Shown here in pieces: positions 1 through 8,446 of a stretch of 64,000 bases of DNA (positions are counted from its first letter, which is position 1; the number at the start of each line of letters is the position of its first letter). The position numbers were made by a program, and so were the translations under genes. The notes beneath the pieces are model-generated. The model ran no database searches and was not told the DNA's origin. It saw nothing but the letters and a program-made list of their open reading frames with translations. The stretch is from Gloeocapsopsis crepidinum LEGE 06123 (lineage in GTDB: Bacteria > Cyanobacteriota > Cyanobacteriia > Cyanobacteriales > Chroococcidiopsidaceae): contig NZ_JADEWN010000018.1 in the NCBI RefSeq assembly GCF_015207655.1, forward strand, positions 1-64,000, in the 5' to 3' direction.

Positions 1-72
1 CCTATGCCACTGAGGTTCAAAATATGTGCAAAAATCATCGACCTCACAAAACAATGCTTCTAAACTAGACAT
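1..72 (-). CDS. IS982-family transposase, N-terminal fragment (cut by window edge)
   Basis: Reading the minus strand from an ATG at 72 gives 24 codons open to the window edge. They begin MSSLEALFCEVDDFC and continue to FEPQW. This matches the opening of IS982-type transposases as I know them (pattern SLxxLFCxVDDFCxxFxPxW). The catalytic DDE region lies outside the window, so I cannot say whether the element is intact. The family call rests on these 24 residues only. Confidence 0.65.
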   Translation of the reverse strand, partial: MSSLEALFCEVDDFCTYFEPQWHR

Positions 73-152
73 AGGACGGGGCGCTGAATGGTTTAACTTA
101 ATTTCAGCTTACTTGCCCCCTCCTTTTTTTATCCCGAACTGACGTTAAGTGA
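1..152. mobile_element. Probable end of an IS982-type insertion sequence
   Basis: The transposase start at 72 implies that the element's terminus lies a short way to the right. The stretch around 133-152 (CCCGAACTGACGTTAAGTG) is a plausible terminal inverted repeat. The partner terminus is outside the window and no target duplication can be checked, so the boundary is a guess. Confidence 0.35.
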
Positions 153-213
153 GACTGTAAAGTAACTCAAGCGATCGCTTTGGTAGGGGCGATCGTTTTT
201 TCTTGTCAATTTG

Positions 214-528
214 TCAATCTTCTGTATCCAACCGCCGAATTCTCCGCTGTAACTCAATTTCTTGCGAACTACAAATTGTTTCTAAGTCAGCAACTCGTTG
301 TTCTAAATTTTTGATCCTGTTCGCCACATTGCTGCTTGCTTCTTGATCGGGACGTTGCCATACTGCAACTGTACCAATAGCTGCACTTGCCACTACTGCT
401 AACGGTAAAATTGGACCGCTTCTAGTCGCAGGAGCTAATGGAATGCAAATTGCTAGCATCCCTGTGGCGAAGCCCCAAATTTGTTTGGTAGCTGAAACGC
501 GGATATCTGTCTCGGTATTATTCGCCAT
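214..528 (-). CDS. Small membrane protein with C-terminal coiled coil, function unknown
   Basis: The 104-residue product has a short polar N-terminus, then two hydrophobic segments at about residues 17-35 and 40-57, with prolines and an arginine between them. A charged heptad-like helix follows (VANRIKNLEQRVADLE), ending in a basic then acidic tail. It looks like an inner-membrane hairpin with a cytoplasmic coiled coil. I recognise no named family. It lies alone beside the IS982 end, so it could be a neighbour exposed by that insertion. The ATG at 528 has no clear ribosome binding site. Confidence 0.55.
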   Translation of the reverse strand: MANNTETDIRVSATKQIWGFATGMLAICIPLAPATRSGPILPLAVVASAAIGTVAVWQRPDQEASSNVANRIKNLEQRVADLETICSSQEIELQRRIRRLDTED

Positions 529-995
529 AAGCTAAATAATATTATTTTGAATAGTTCTTGTTAATTATGTTCAAGTTCTAGCTAGTGTTTAATACAATCT
601 TATTGTTCTAAATTCCCAAGTATCAATATCAATTAGCAAGACTCTATAAAAATACACTCTATCTTTAGATTAATCTCTCTAGATAGATGACCGATATAAA
701 TAAAGTTTTAAAAATAGTATTTATAAGTAAAATTAATTAATAACCAGGGTAATTCTGCGTTTTAGTACAGCGTAACGGGCTTTCTAGCCAGTGGTACTAA
801 ACTTTTGCTCAGGTGGCATAAAGCAATCTCTCTCCGGTTGTTTGTGATAGTGATAACCTGTCCTGGGCTGCTTGAGTACTCAATGCTTCGTGAATAATAA
901 TCATTTTCACGAAGAAAATTGACCCCACTATTTAGCTGTACTGCAATATTTTTTGTGCATGAAAAGAAAAGTGGAGGGGCTTTTAAGCTGTAATT
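529..995. other. 467-bp intergenic region upstream of gntP
   Basis: This AT-rich stretch separates the divergent small membrane protein and the gluconate permease, so it should hold promoters for both. A purine-rich GTGGAGGGG lies about 17 bases before the permease ATG, too far for a standard ribosome binding site. I see no RNA gene, no ORF of note and no convincing operator. Confidence 0.4.
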
Positions 996-2342
996 ATGTC
1001 GCCTGGTATATTAATTTTGATTGCGATGCTCGGCATCGCCTTACTACTGTTTCTTGTAATGGGGTTGAGGCTACAAGCGTTTGTAGCTTTACTTTTGAGT
1101 AGTTTATTCGTTGCGATCGCTGCGGGGATACCTTTAAACGAGATTGCCAGCACAATTCAAGAAGGTATGGGGAACACCCTGGGATTTATCGCAATTGTGG
1201 TCGGTTTAGGTACAATGTTCGGCGAGATGCTGCGGGTATCAGGCGGTGCGGAACAATTAGCAAATACTTTAGTAAGAAGGTTTGGACAAGATCGCGCCCA
1301 ATGGGCATTAGGTTTGACAGGATTTCTAGTCGCAATTCCTGTTTTTTTTGATGTTGGTTTGATTATTCTGATTCCGCTTGTCTACAGCTTAGCGCAACGC
1401 ACTGGGAAATCTCTGCTGTATTACGCGATTCCATTAACCGCAGGCTTAGCAATTACTCACAGCTATATTCCACCAACTCCAGGTCCTGTTGCAGTTGCCT
1501 CTTTAATTAATGCAGATCTTGGTTGGGTCATTTTGTTTGGTACGATCGCTGGTTTACCGGCAATGGTAATTGGAGGTGTCTTCTTTGGTAAATATATTGG
1601 GGGCAAAATTCATGTGAAAGTACCTGAGTATATGATCATTGACGCACCACATAAGGAAGAAGTCAAAGATCCGCCACCATTTGGCACAATTGTTGCTATT
1701 ATTGGTATTCCGTTACTGCTGATTCTGCTTAATACAGTTTCTGGAATTCTCCTACCAGAAGGTAATTTTCTACGTAATTTCCTAGGCTTTTTAGGACATC
1801 CCTTCACCGCGTTGCTACTTGCAGCACTAGCCTCATTTTACTTATTAGGAACTCAACGCGGTTACACGCAAGACGAAATTCAAACAATTGCAACAAAATC
1901 TCTCGAACCAGTCGGACTGATTATTTTAGTTACGGGTGCTGGTGGTGTTTTTGGTAGAGTTTTAGTCGCAAGTGGCGTTGGTGATGCGCTAGCGGGTGTA
2001 ATGGCTGCATCGAACTTACCAATTATATTATTAGCTTTCTTAATTGCCACTGCTGTACGAGTTTCCCAAGGTTCAGCTACAGTCTCAATGGTAACAGCAG
2101 CAGGAATTATGGCACCTGCAATTGAGGCGGGCAATTATTCTGCACCAATGGCGGGGTTGATTACTATTGCGATCGCATCCGGTGCGACGGTACTTTCCCA
2201 CGTTAATGATTCAGGTTTTTGGTTAGTCAGCCGTTATCTCGGTTTATCTGAGAAAAATACACTGCGTTCTTGGACAGTGATGGAAACGATCATTGGTTTA
2301 GTAGGATTTTTAGTCGTGTTCTTGATTAGCTTTTTTGTGTAA
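996..2342 (+). CDS. gntP: Gluconate:H+ symporter, GntP family
   Basis: The 448-residue polytopic membrane protein has about 12-14 hydrophobic segments and the usual length for GntP permeases. Family-like stretches include GFLVAIPVFFDVG in the first third and SHVNDSGFWLVSRY near residue 400. The family imports gluconate or related sugar acids with protons. A gluconokinase gene starts 28 bases downstream, which supports gluconate as substrate and suggests one operon. An in-frame stop at 984-986 fixes the ATG at 996 as the only sensible start. Internal HIP1 cores match the rest of the window. A related substrate such as another aldonate remains possible. Confidence 0.9.
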   Translation: MSPGILILIAMLGIALLLFLVMGLRLQAFVALLLSSLFVAIAAGIPLNEIASTIQEGMGNTLGFIAIVVGLGTMFGEMLRVSGGAEQLANTLVRRFGQDRAQWALGLTGFLVAIPVFFDVGLIILIPLVYSLAQRTGKSLLYYAIPLTAGLAITHSYIPPTPGPVAVASLINADLGWVILFGTIAGLPAMVIGGVFFGKYIGGKIHVKVPEYMIIDAPHKEEVKDPPPFGTIVAIIGIPLLLILLNTVSGILLPEGNFLRNFLGFLGHPFTALLLAALASFYLLGTQRGYTQDEIQTIATKSLEPVGLIILVTGAGGVFGRVLVASGVGDALAGVMAASNLPIILLAFLIATAVRVSQGSATVSMVTAAGIMAPAIEAGNYSAPMAGLITIAIASGATVLSHVNDSGFWLVSRYLGLSEKNTLRSWTVMETIIGLVGFLVVFLISFFV

Positions 2343-2370
2343 CCACCTCTAGTCACTAACCACTAAATCT

Positions 2371-3918
2371 ATGAGTCAAAATTACTTTATCGGTGTTGAT
2401 CTTGGTACTACGAGTACAAAAGCAATTGTTTTTTCGACTTCTGGTGCAATTAAAGGTATGGGTAATCAGGGATACAAAATTATTGTCCCCAAACCCACCT
2501 GGGCAGAACAAGATCCTGAAGCAATTTTTTCTGCAGTCATTGCAGCGGTGCGCGATGCAGTAGATGCTGCGGAAATATCCAAATCAGCGATCGCAGCATT
2601 AGGGTTTAGTGCAGCAACACACAGTTTAATTGCTGTTGATGCCAAAAACTATCCTTTAACGAATGCTATTATTTGGGCAGATAATCGTAGTATTCATCAG
2701 ACAGAACAACTGAAGCAACAAAATATTAAACACGATCTTTACTTGCGTACTGGAAGCCCGATTCATCCAGTTTCCGTTGTCACCAAACTGATGTGGATGC
2801 GCGAAACGAATCCAGATGTTTTTGAGAAAGCTGCTAAGTTTATCTCAATTAAAGAGTATGTTTTCTATCAGTTATTTGAACGCTACATCATCGATTATTC
2901 GATCGCTTCAGCAACAGGGTTACTGAATTTAAAACAGCTTGATTGGGATGAAGAAGCACTGGAACTTGCAGGAATACGTTCTGAAAAGTTGAGTGATTTG
3001 GTTTCTCCCACTCATGTTTTGCGTGGAATGAAGACACGTCATGCAGAAGTTATGGGAATTGCACCGGATACCCCTGTTGTAATTGGCGCGAATGACGGAG
3101 TTTTAGCAAACTTGGGAGTCGGGGCGATCGCTAAAGGTGAAGTTGCTATTACGATTGGCACAAGTGGCGCAGTGCGTACAGTGGTTGACACTCCGCTGAC
3201 GGATGAGAAAGAAAGAACGTTTTGTTACGCTTTAACTGAAAAACATTGGGTCATCGGTGGACCAACAAATAATGGTGGTATTGTTTTACGTTGGTTTCGC
3301 GACAACTTTTGTGCGCCAGAAGTTGAAACAGCAAAACAATTGGGGGTAGATCCTTACGATTTGATGATTGAAGCTGCAATGGAAGTTTCTCCTGGGGCTG
3401 AAGGTTTGCTTTGTTTACCTTATTTATCAGGAGAACGCGCACCCTATTGGAATGCCAAAACACGGGGTTTATTTTTCGGTGTTGGGCTACATCATGGGCG
3501 ATCGCATTTTATCCGTGCGATTATGGAAGGCATTTTGTTTAATGTTTACAGCGTGAATGTTGCTTTGCAAGAACTTACTGGAGATATCAAAGAAATTCGC
3601 GCTTCCGGTGGTTTTGCGCGTTCAACTCCTTGGCGACAGCTGATGGCAGATTTGTTTGGTATTGAGGTATTAATGCCAGAAGTTTATGAAGGTAGTGGAT
3701 TTGGTGCGGCGGTGTTGGCAATGTATAGTGTAGGTGCGATCGCAGATTTAACTGAGGCGCAAAAATTAATTCGCATTACCTATCGTCATAAACCCGATTC
3801 ACATTTAGTCAGTACTTACCACGATTTGTTTCCACTATACGAGCGCTTGTATCAAAACTTAGAAAATGAGTTTAGTGCGATCGCAGATTATCAAAGCCAA
3901 GCAATTAAAAGGACTTAG
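2371..3918 (+). CDS. gntK: Gluconokinase, FGGY carbohydrate kinase family
   Basis: The 515-residue cytoplasmic kinase opens with the phosphate-binding motif GVDLGTTSTKAIVF (residues 8-21). It carries the C-terminal FGGY-type stretch ASGGFARSTPWRQLMAD near residue 412. Length and both actin-like ATPase halves fit the FGGY family. Members phosphorylate gluconate, xylulose, glycerol or similar substrates. The adjoining GntP permease makes gluconate to 6-phosphogluconate the best assignment, feeding the oxidative pentose phosphate pathway. It follows gntP by 28 bases and is probably co-transcribed. Xylulokinase is the main alternative on sequence alone. Confidence 0.85.
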   Translation: MSQNYFIGVDLGTTSTKAIVFSTSGAIKGMGNQGYKIIVPKPTWAEQDPEAIFSAVIAAVRDAVDAAEISKSAIAALGFSAATHSLIAVDAKNYPLTNAIIWADNRSIHQTEQLKQQNIKHDLYLRTGSPIHPVSVVTKLMWMRETNPDVFEKAAKFISIKEYVFYQLFERYIIDYSIASATGLLNLKQLDWDEEALELAGIRSEKLSDLVSPTHVLRGMKTRHAEVMGIAPDTPVVIGANDGVLANLGVGAIAKGEVAITIGTSGAVRTVVDTPLTDEKERTFCYALTEKHWVIGGPTNNGGIVLRWFRDNFCAPEVETAKQLGVDPYDLMIEAAMEVSPGAEGLLCLPYLSGERAPYWNAKTRGLFFGVGLHHGRSHFIRAIMEGILFNVYSVNVALQELTGDIKEIRASGGFARSTPWRQLMADLFGIEVLMPEVYEGSGFGAAVLAMYSVGAIADLTEAQKLIRITYRHKPDSHLVSTYHDLFPLYERLYQNLENEFSAIADYQSQAIKRT

Positions 3919-3930
3919 GATGAATGCGAA

Positions 3931-3975
3931 CGAATGAATTCGCAGCTAAATAAACAAAGTCCACCTCCGTGGACT
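3931..3975 (+). repeat. Two-hairpin dispersed repeat, copy 1
   Basis: The element consists of a short inverted repeat GAAT-ga-ATTC, the core CGCAGCTA, a spacer, then a 7-bp hairpin AGTCCAC-ctcc-GTGGACT. The same layout recurs at 17070-17113 and, on the minus strand, at 8390-8436. It follows gntK directly and could act as a weak terminator. Confidence 0.7.
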
Positions 3976-4189
3976 CTCTGGTAAAAGTCTTATTTCAGTA
4001 TACAAAGGTACACTTTGCCTGGGTAGCCCCGAAGGGAGTCGGAGGGCTTCATATTTGTAGTTTTCGGCAATAACGATAGCGTAATTAAGTCATTAAGACT
4101 ACACATATAGCAAGTGTATTCCCAAAATTATCTTTCTATATTTGGAATTGAACAAAAAGTTTGAATTCATTTCCATCAAATAGAAAGTG

Positions 4190-4369
4190 ATGAATATTTT
4201 ATGGAAGAACTTAATAGTTAAAACAGTAATTTGGCTCGTTGTAGAGATCCTTCTGAACGTGCTAGGACTTGATAATATTGCTGACTACAGCGAGTTCGTC
4301 TTCGGGCGAGATAACACCACAGCAAGCTACATTCAGCCAGCTATTCATGAGAATGCCTTGATACTATAA
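4190..4369 (+). CDS. Small conserved-looking membrane protein (59 aa), function unknown
   Basis: The ORF starts at ATG 4190; a GTG one codon earlier is the alternative. It encodes an N-terminal hydrophobic helix (LIVKTVIWLVVEILLNVLGL), then a polar segment with DNIADYSEFVF. The hydrophobic/polar layout and the LGLDNIADYSEF motif resemble small single-helix proteins I associate with cyanobacteria, but I cannot name a family. It stands alone between gntK and the exoprotein gene. Chance ORF is the alternative, since the gene is short. Confidence 0.5.
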   Translation: MNILWKNLIVKTVIWLVVEILLNVLGLDNIADYSEFVFGRDNTTASYIQPAIHENALIL

Positions 4370-4597
4370 AAAAATAAATCAACTTGATATATCGAGAGAA
4401 TGTAAATCAATTCTTTTTGTGAAAGATAAAGCGATTGGTAGACTTAATAAAAACCTTAAAAAATTAATTAATTGCTATTGTTCTTCCTGACTTTGTTGTA
4501 GTGTTTGACGTAATGGATTGATTAAATTTTATTCATTAATTATTAGTTTAATCCTTGTTCGCTATAAAAACTAAATTTGTCAAGAAACAATTCTGTG

Positions 4598-7507
4598 ATG
4601 AATAGAAGCTGGTGTGATTGGCGTTGGCAGTTGAAGTTAGGAGGTTGGGTTGCTTGCGTTGGGGTAGTGGCAGGAGGAGGCGATCGCACCCTAGCTCAAG
4701 TTACCGCCGATCCTTCACTAGGAACTACAGTTACAGTCAATGGCGATACCTTTGAAATCACGAATGGCACAACCGTTGGAGATAAAAATCTATTTCATAG
4801 TTTCAGTAATTTCAGTATTCCTGGCGGTGGAACCGCACACTTTATCAATGCGCCTACAATTACCAATATTTTGGCGCGAGTCACAGGTAGTAATCCTTCA
4901 GATATTCAAGGACTCATTCGTGCGCAGGGAAGTGCAAATCTATTTTTGATGAATTCCAACGGAATTTTATTTGGACCAAATGCACAGTTAGACCTTGGTG
5001 GTTCATTTGTGGCAACGACAGCAAATGCGATTCAGTTTCCTGGGGGTGTAGAGTTTTCACAAAATTCCCCCGTGGCAGCTAATAATTCATTACTGAGTGT
5101 CAATCCTTCGGCTTTCTTATTCAATCAAATTGCTGCCCAACCTATTACCAATCAAGCAGTAGCAGGTCTACAGGTTCCTGTGGGTAAAAGCTTGTTACTG
5201 CTAGGCGGAGATGTAAAGTTGGCAGGTGGAAAGTTATTTGCTCCTGGCGGTCGAGTCGAGTTGGGAGGGGTAGCAGCAGGAACGGTAGGATTGAGTGTTG
5301 ATGGCAACACCATGAGTTTGAGTTACCCATCCCAAGTGCAACGAGCGGATATGTCACTGACCAATGGAGCTGGAGTTGATGTAACTGCTGGGGGTGGCGG
5401 TAGTGTTGTAGTTAATGCTGAGAACTTAAATATTTCAGGGGAAAGTTACCTTGATGCTGGGATACGGTCAGGTTTAGGGACAATTGGCTCTCAGGCGGGA
5501 GATATTACGCTCAATGCTACAGGCACAATAACAGTCGCAGCTAGCGATGTCTTCAACACAGTGGATTCGGCTGAGGCAATAGGAAATGCCGGTAATATCG
5601 ACATCACTACAGCAAACCTTTCTGTGACCAACGGGGCTGAACTAGATGCCAGCACCTTTGGGCAGGGGAATGGGGGTAGTGTCACCATTGGGGCAGATGG
5701 TGCTATCACTCTGGTTGATGCAAATATCTTCAGTAATGTAGAACGTGGAGCTGTAGGCGAAGGGGGCAGCATTACTATCACAGGAGACTCCCTTTCTTTG
5801 CAAGATGGCGCTCAAGTGCAAACCCTTACTCGTGGAGCAAACGAAACTCGCCCTGGTGGAAAAGGAAATGCGGGTAACATTAGCATTGATGCGAGCAGTA
5901 CCGTCAACCTTACTGGGGTAGATAGTGAGGAGAATTCCAGCGCAATTCTCAGTTCAATAGGTTCGGGGGCTGAGGGAAGCGCAGGCAATATCAACATCAA
6001 GGCAGGAGCGCTGTTCTTAACCAACGGGGCTGAACTAGATGCCAGCACTTTTGGACAAGGAAACGCCGGAAACATATTTGTTCAGGCTGATGACTCTATA
6101 TCTCTCTCAAATTCCAGCAATATCTCCTCCCTTGTAGGCTCGCGAGGAGTGGGTAGTGGCGGCGAGATTGAACTGCAGACGCAAATGCTCAGCTTAACAG
6201 ATGGTTCTCAAGTGGCTACTGCAGTTTTCCGTGCAGAGGATAATGTCCGTGGTGGACAGGGGCAAGGGGGTAACATCGTAGTTAATGCAACAGATTCTGT
6301 CAATATCTCTGGGGTTGGATCCAGCGGTTTTCCTAGTGGATTAATAGCACTAACTGAGCAAGGGGCAATGGGTCAAGCAGGAGATATTACAGTTAACGCG
6401 GGTGCCTTTCGTATAGCTGACGCCGGAGCTGTTACTAGTGGAACTCGGAACTCCAGTGATGGACGTAACATTACTATTAACGCCAATACCTTTGAAGCCA
6501 CTGGCGGCGGACAAGTTCGCACTACTAGCCGCAGCGGTGGCAATGCAGGTGATATCAGCCTGAATGTGACTGACACCATCACCCTTTCCGGCAGCGATCC
6601 TGACTATTTTGAGCGGCGTGCCCAATTCGGCGAAAATCGAGTTAGTGAAGCTGGCCCCGCCAGTGGAGTATTTGCCAATGCCTCTGAGGCTTCCACAGGT
6701 CAGGGAGGAGTGCTAAAGATTACTACTGGGCAGCTTTTTGTCCAAGATGGCGCGTCTGTGAGTAGTCTCAGCGAGGGAGAGGGCAATGCAGGCACGATCA
6801 CTATCGAGGTGCGCGATATTTTGCAAGCTAACAATGGCGAAATTTCTACTAGAGCTACTCAAGCTGGGGGTGGTGACATTACGATCGCTGCAAGTGATAT
6901 CCGTTTGCGCAATGATAGTGACATTAGAACAGACCTCACTAGCAGTGCAGGAAGGGGGGGTAATATTAACATAACTGCGGACTCAATCATTGCGTTTGAT
7001 AATAGTGATATTTTGGCATTTGCTGCTAAAGGTCAAGGAGGTAACATTATTCTGAATACGCCTGTTTTCTTTGGCTTTGGCTATCGCCCAGGTGCTTCAG
7101 GGACGGATTATGCTATTCTCGATCGCAATGACCGAGTGGATGTCAATGCCAGTGGCGCGATCGCTTCTGGTAACATAACCACACCAGACACCACTTTCGT
7201 CCAAAACAGCTTGACAGAATTACCAGAAAATGTAATTGACACTGGTACGTTAGTTGCTAATAGTTGCATTGCTCGTAGTAGCGATCGCCAACAAGGTAAC
7301 TTCATCATCACAGGCAGTGGTGGCTTACCAACGCGCCCAGGAGATGCTTCGGTTTCATCCTATCCAACAGGTACTGTGCGATCTGTAGCAAGCGATCGCG
7401 CTACTGATGCTAATTGTCCTTGGCAAATCGGCGACCCTATTGTAGAACCGCAAGGTGCGTATCGACTGCCAAATGGTCAGCTTGTTTTAAGTCGCGAGTG
7501 TTCCTAA
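4598..7507 (+). CDS. Filamentous haemagglutinin N-terminal (TPS) domain exoprotein
   Basis: The roughly 969-residue secreted protein has a basic N-terminus, a hydrophobic stretch (WVACVGVVAGGG) and a likely cleavage after TLAQ. The two-partner-secretion domain follows, with FSNFSIPGGGTAHFIN, NILARVTG, NLFLMNSNGILFGPNA and GSFVATTA. The rest is a Gly/Asn/Thr-rich beta-helix with many repeats. One block, LTNGAELDASTFGQGN, occurs twice nearly unchanged. The C-terminus (NSCIAR to PNGQLVLSRECS) is typical of cyanobacterial members and contains cysteines. These proteins are exported through an outer-membrane TpsB pore, but none is encoded nearby. A TTG at 4577 extends the frame; the ATG at 4598 is preferred. 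Confidence 0.88.
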   Translation: MNRSWCDWRWQLKLGGWVACVGVVAGGGDRTLAQVTADPSLGTTVTVNGDTFEITNGTTVGDKNLFHSFSNFSIPGGGTAHFINAPTITNILARVTGSNPSDIQGLIRAQGSANLFLMNSNGILFGPNAQLDLGGSFVATTANAIQFPGGVEFSQNSPVAANNSLLSVNPSAFLFNQIAAQPITNQAVAGLQVPVGKSLLLLGGDVKLAGGKLFAPGGRVELGGVAAGTVGLSVDGNTMSLSYPSQVQRADMSLTNGAGVDVTAGGGGSVVVNAENLNISGESYLDAGIRSGLGTIGSQAGDITLNATGTITVAASDVFNTVDSAEAIGNAGNIDITTANLSVTNGAELDASTFGQGNGGSVTIGADGAITLVDANIFSNVERGAVGEGGSITITGDSLSLQDGAQVQTLTRGANETRPGGKGNAGNISIDASSTVNLTGVDSEENSSAILSSIGSGAEGSAGNINIKAGALFLTNGAELDASTFGQGNAGNIFVQADDSISLSNSSNISSLVGSRGVGSGGEIELQTQMLSLTDGSQVATAVFRAEDNVRGGQGQGGNIVVNATDSVNISGVGSSGFPSGLIALTEQGAMGQAGDITVNAGAFRIADAGAVTSGTRNSSDGRNITINANTFEATGGGQVRTTSRSGGNAGDISLNVTDTITLSGSDPDYFERRAQFGENRVSEAGPASGVFANASEASTGQGGVLKITTGQLFVQDGASVSSLSEGEGNAGTITIEVRDILQANNGEISTRATQAGGGDITIAASDIRLRNDSDIRTDLTSSAGRGGNINITADSIIAFDNSDILAFAAKGQGGNIILNTPVFFGFGYRPGASGTDYAILDRNDRVDVNASGAIASGNITTPDTTFVQNSLTELPENVIDTGTLVANSCIARSSDRQQGNFIITGSGGLPTRPGDASVSSYPTGTVRSVASDRATDANCPWQIGDPIVEPQGAYRLPNGQLVLSRECS

Positions 7508-7559
7508 TTCTTGTGCAACTTCCAGCAACCTTAGCAACACAGGGTAGCAGTCAAGAATG

Positions 7560-7591
7560 ATATACTTGTATTGCAAGTAATACAGGTATAT
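7560..7591. promoter_or_regulatory. Palindromic operator of the toxin-antitoxin operon
   Basis: A 32-bp near-perfect inverted repeat runs ATATACTTGTATT to AATACAGGTATAT around a GCAAGT centre. It ends five bases before the antitoxin ATG. It contains a -10-like TATACT at 7561-7566. Ribbon-helix-helix antitoxins commonly repress their own operon by binding such a site, so this is the probable autoregulatory operator. Confidence 0.7.
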
Positions 7592-7596
7592 CAAAA

Positions 7597-7857
7597 ATGC
7601 TTACTGTAAGGCTAGACGAGGAAACAGAACAGCAGCTAGGCGATATCTTAGCTCGCGAGAAAGATACTAATCGTAGCGAATTAATTAAGCGTCTGATCCG
7701 CGATCGCTGGCTTACTTTGCAAGCAGGAAGAACTCTTGTAGAAAGACGCGGCGGACACCCACAGCATCTGTTACAAGATGCTCCTCCAGATTTATCAGAA
7801 CGTCATAACCGCAAGGCAGCGATCGCTGAATATATCAAGCAACGCCATCATTCATGA
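7597..7857 (+). CDS. Ribbon-helix-helix antitoxin
   Basis: The 86-residue protein begins with a ribbon-helix-helix DNA-binding fold: the beta strand MLTVRLDEE, then helices through LGDILAREKDTNRSELIKRLIRDRW. The C-terminal half is basic and probably wraps the toxin. Its stop overlaps the toxin start by four bases (ATGA), the classic coupled arrangement. The upstream palindrome is the likely binding site. There is no clear ribosome binding site, and the transcript may be nearly leaderless. CopG/VapB-type antitoxin is the safe level of naming. Confidence 0.85.
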   Translation: MLTVRLDEETEQQLGDILAREKDTNRSELIKRLIRDRWLTLQAGRTLVERRGGHPQHLLQDAPPDLSERHNRKAAIAEYIKQRHHS

Positions 7858-8270
7858 CCTACCATCCAATCATCTTGGTAGATAGTGGAGTTTTGATCGC
7901 ATACTACAGCGCCCAGGACAAATATCATCAGTTTATACGATGTTTTTATGAAAACTGCACGTCGAAGCTGGTAACAACACAACCCATTTGCACAGAGGTG
8001 ATGTGGTTGCTTAGCTCTAATTGGCATACACAAAACGAATTTCTTCTAGATATTGCCACAGGACTTTATGAGTGCGAACATATGTTACCTCAAGATTTTT
8101 CACGCATTGCTCAACTCAATGCTCAATATTCAGACTTGCCAGGGGATTTTGCAGATTTATCCTTAATTGCTATTTCAGAACGCTTAGACATTGCAGCGAT
8201 CGCCACCTTGGATAGTGATTTTGATGTTTACCGCCGCTATCGCAAGCAGCCATTTGAGCGGGCATTCTAG
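7854..8270 (+). CDS. PIN-domain toxin (VapC-like ribonuclease)
   Basis: The 138-residue protein has a PIN nuclease fold. The acidic metal-binding residues are in place: D10 in ILVDSG, E48 in ICTEVMW, D98/D101 in GDFADLSL, and D120/D122 in TLDSDFDVY. PIN toxins cleave RNA, often tRNA, when released from their antitoxin. It overlaps the antitoxin gene by four bases and is surely co-translated with it. All residues expected for activity are present, so the module looks functional. Confidence 0.87.
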   Translation: MTYHPIILVDSGVLIAYYSAQDKYHQFIRCFYENCTSKLVTTQPICTEVMWLLSSNWHTQNEFLLDIATGLYECEHMLPQDFSRIAQLNAQYSDLPGDFADLSLIAISERLDIAAIATLDSDFDVYRRYRKQPFERAF

Positions 8271-8389
8271 TCAGAGTGATAAATACACTCTTGGAGCGTC
8301 TATCACCTTTAGTACTTAGTTATTAAAGTCGCAGCTTAACAAACGCTGTACAGATGGTGCGTGAATTAATGAAGAAATAATGGTTGTAG

Positions 8390-8436
8390 AAACCTATGAA
8401 GATAGGTTTCGTCCGTGTAGCTGCGGTTGAAACCGC
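8390..8436 (-). repeat. Two-hairpin dispersed repeat, copy 2 (inverted)
   Basis: On the minus strand the element reads GCGGTT-tc-AACCGC, then AGCTACACGGACG, then an 8-bp hairpin AAACCTAT-cttc-ATAGGTTT. The order of parts matches copies at 3931 and 17070. The stem sequences differ but stay paired. It lies between the convergent PIN toxin and ubiD genes. Confidence 0.6.
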
Positions 8437-8446
8437 TCAGCTTTTT

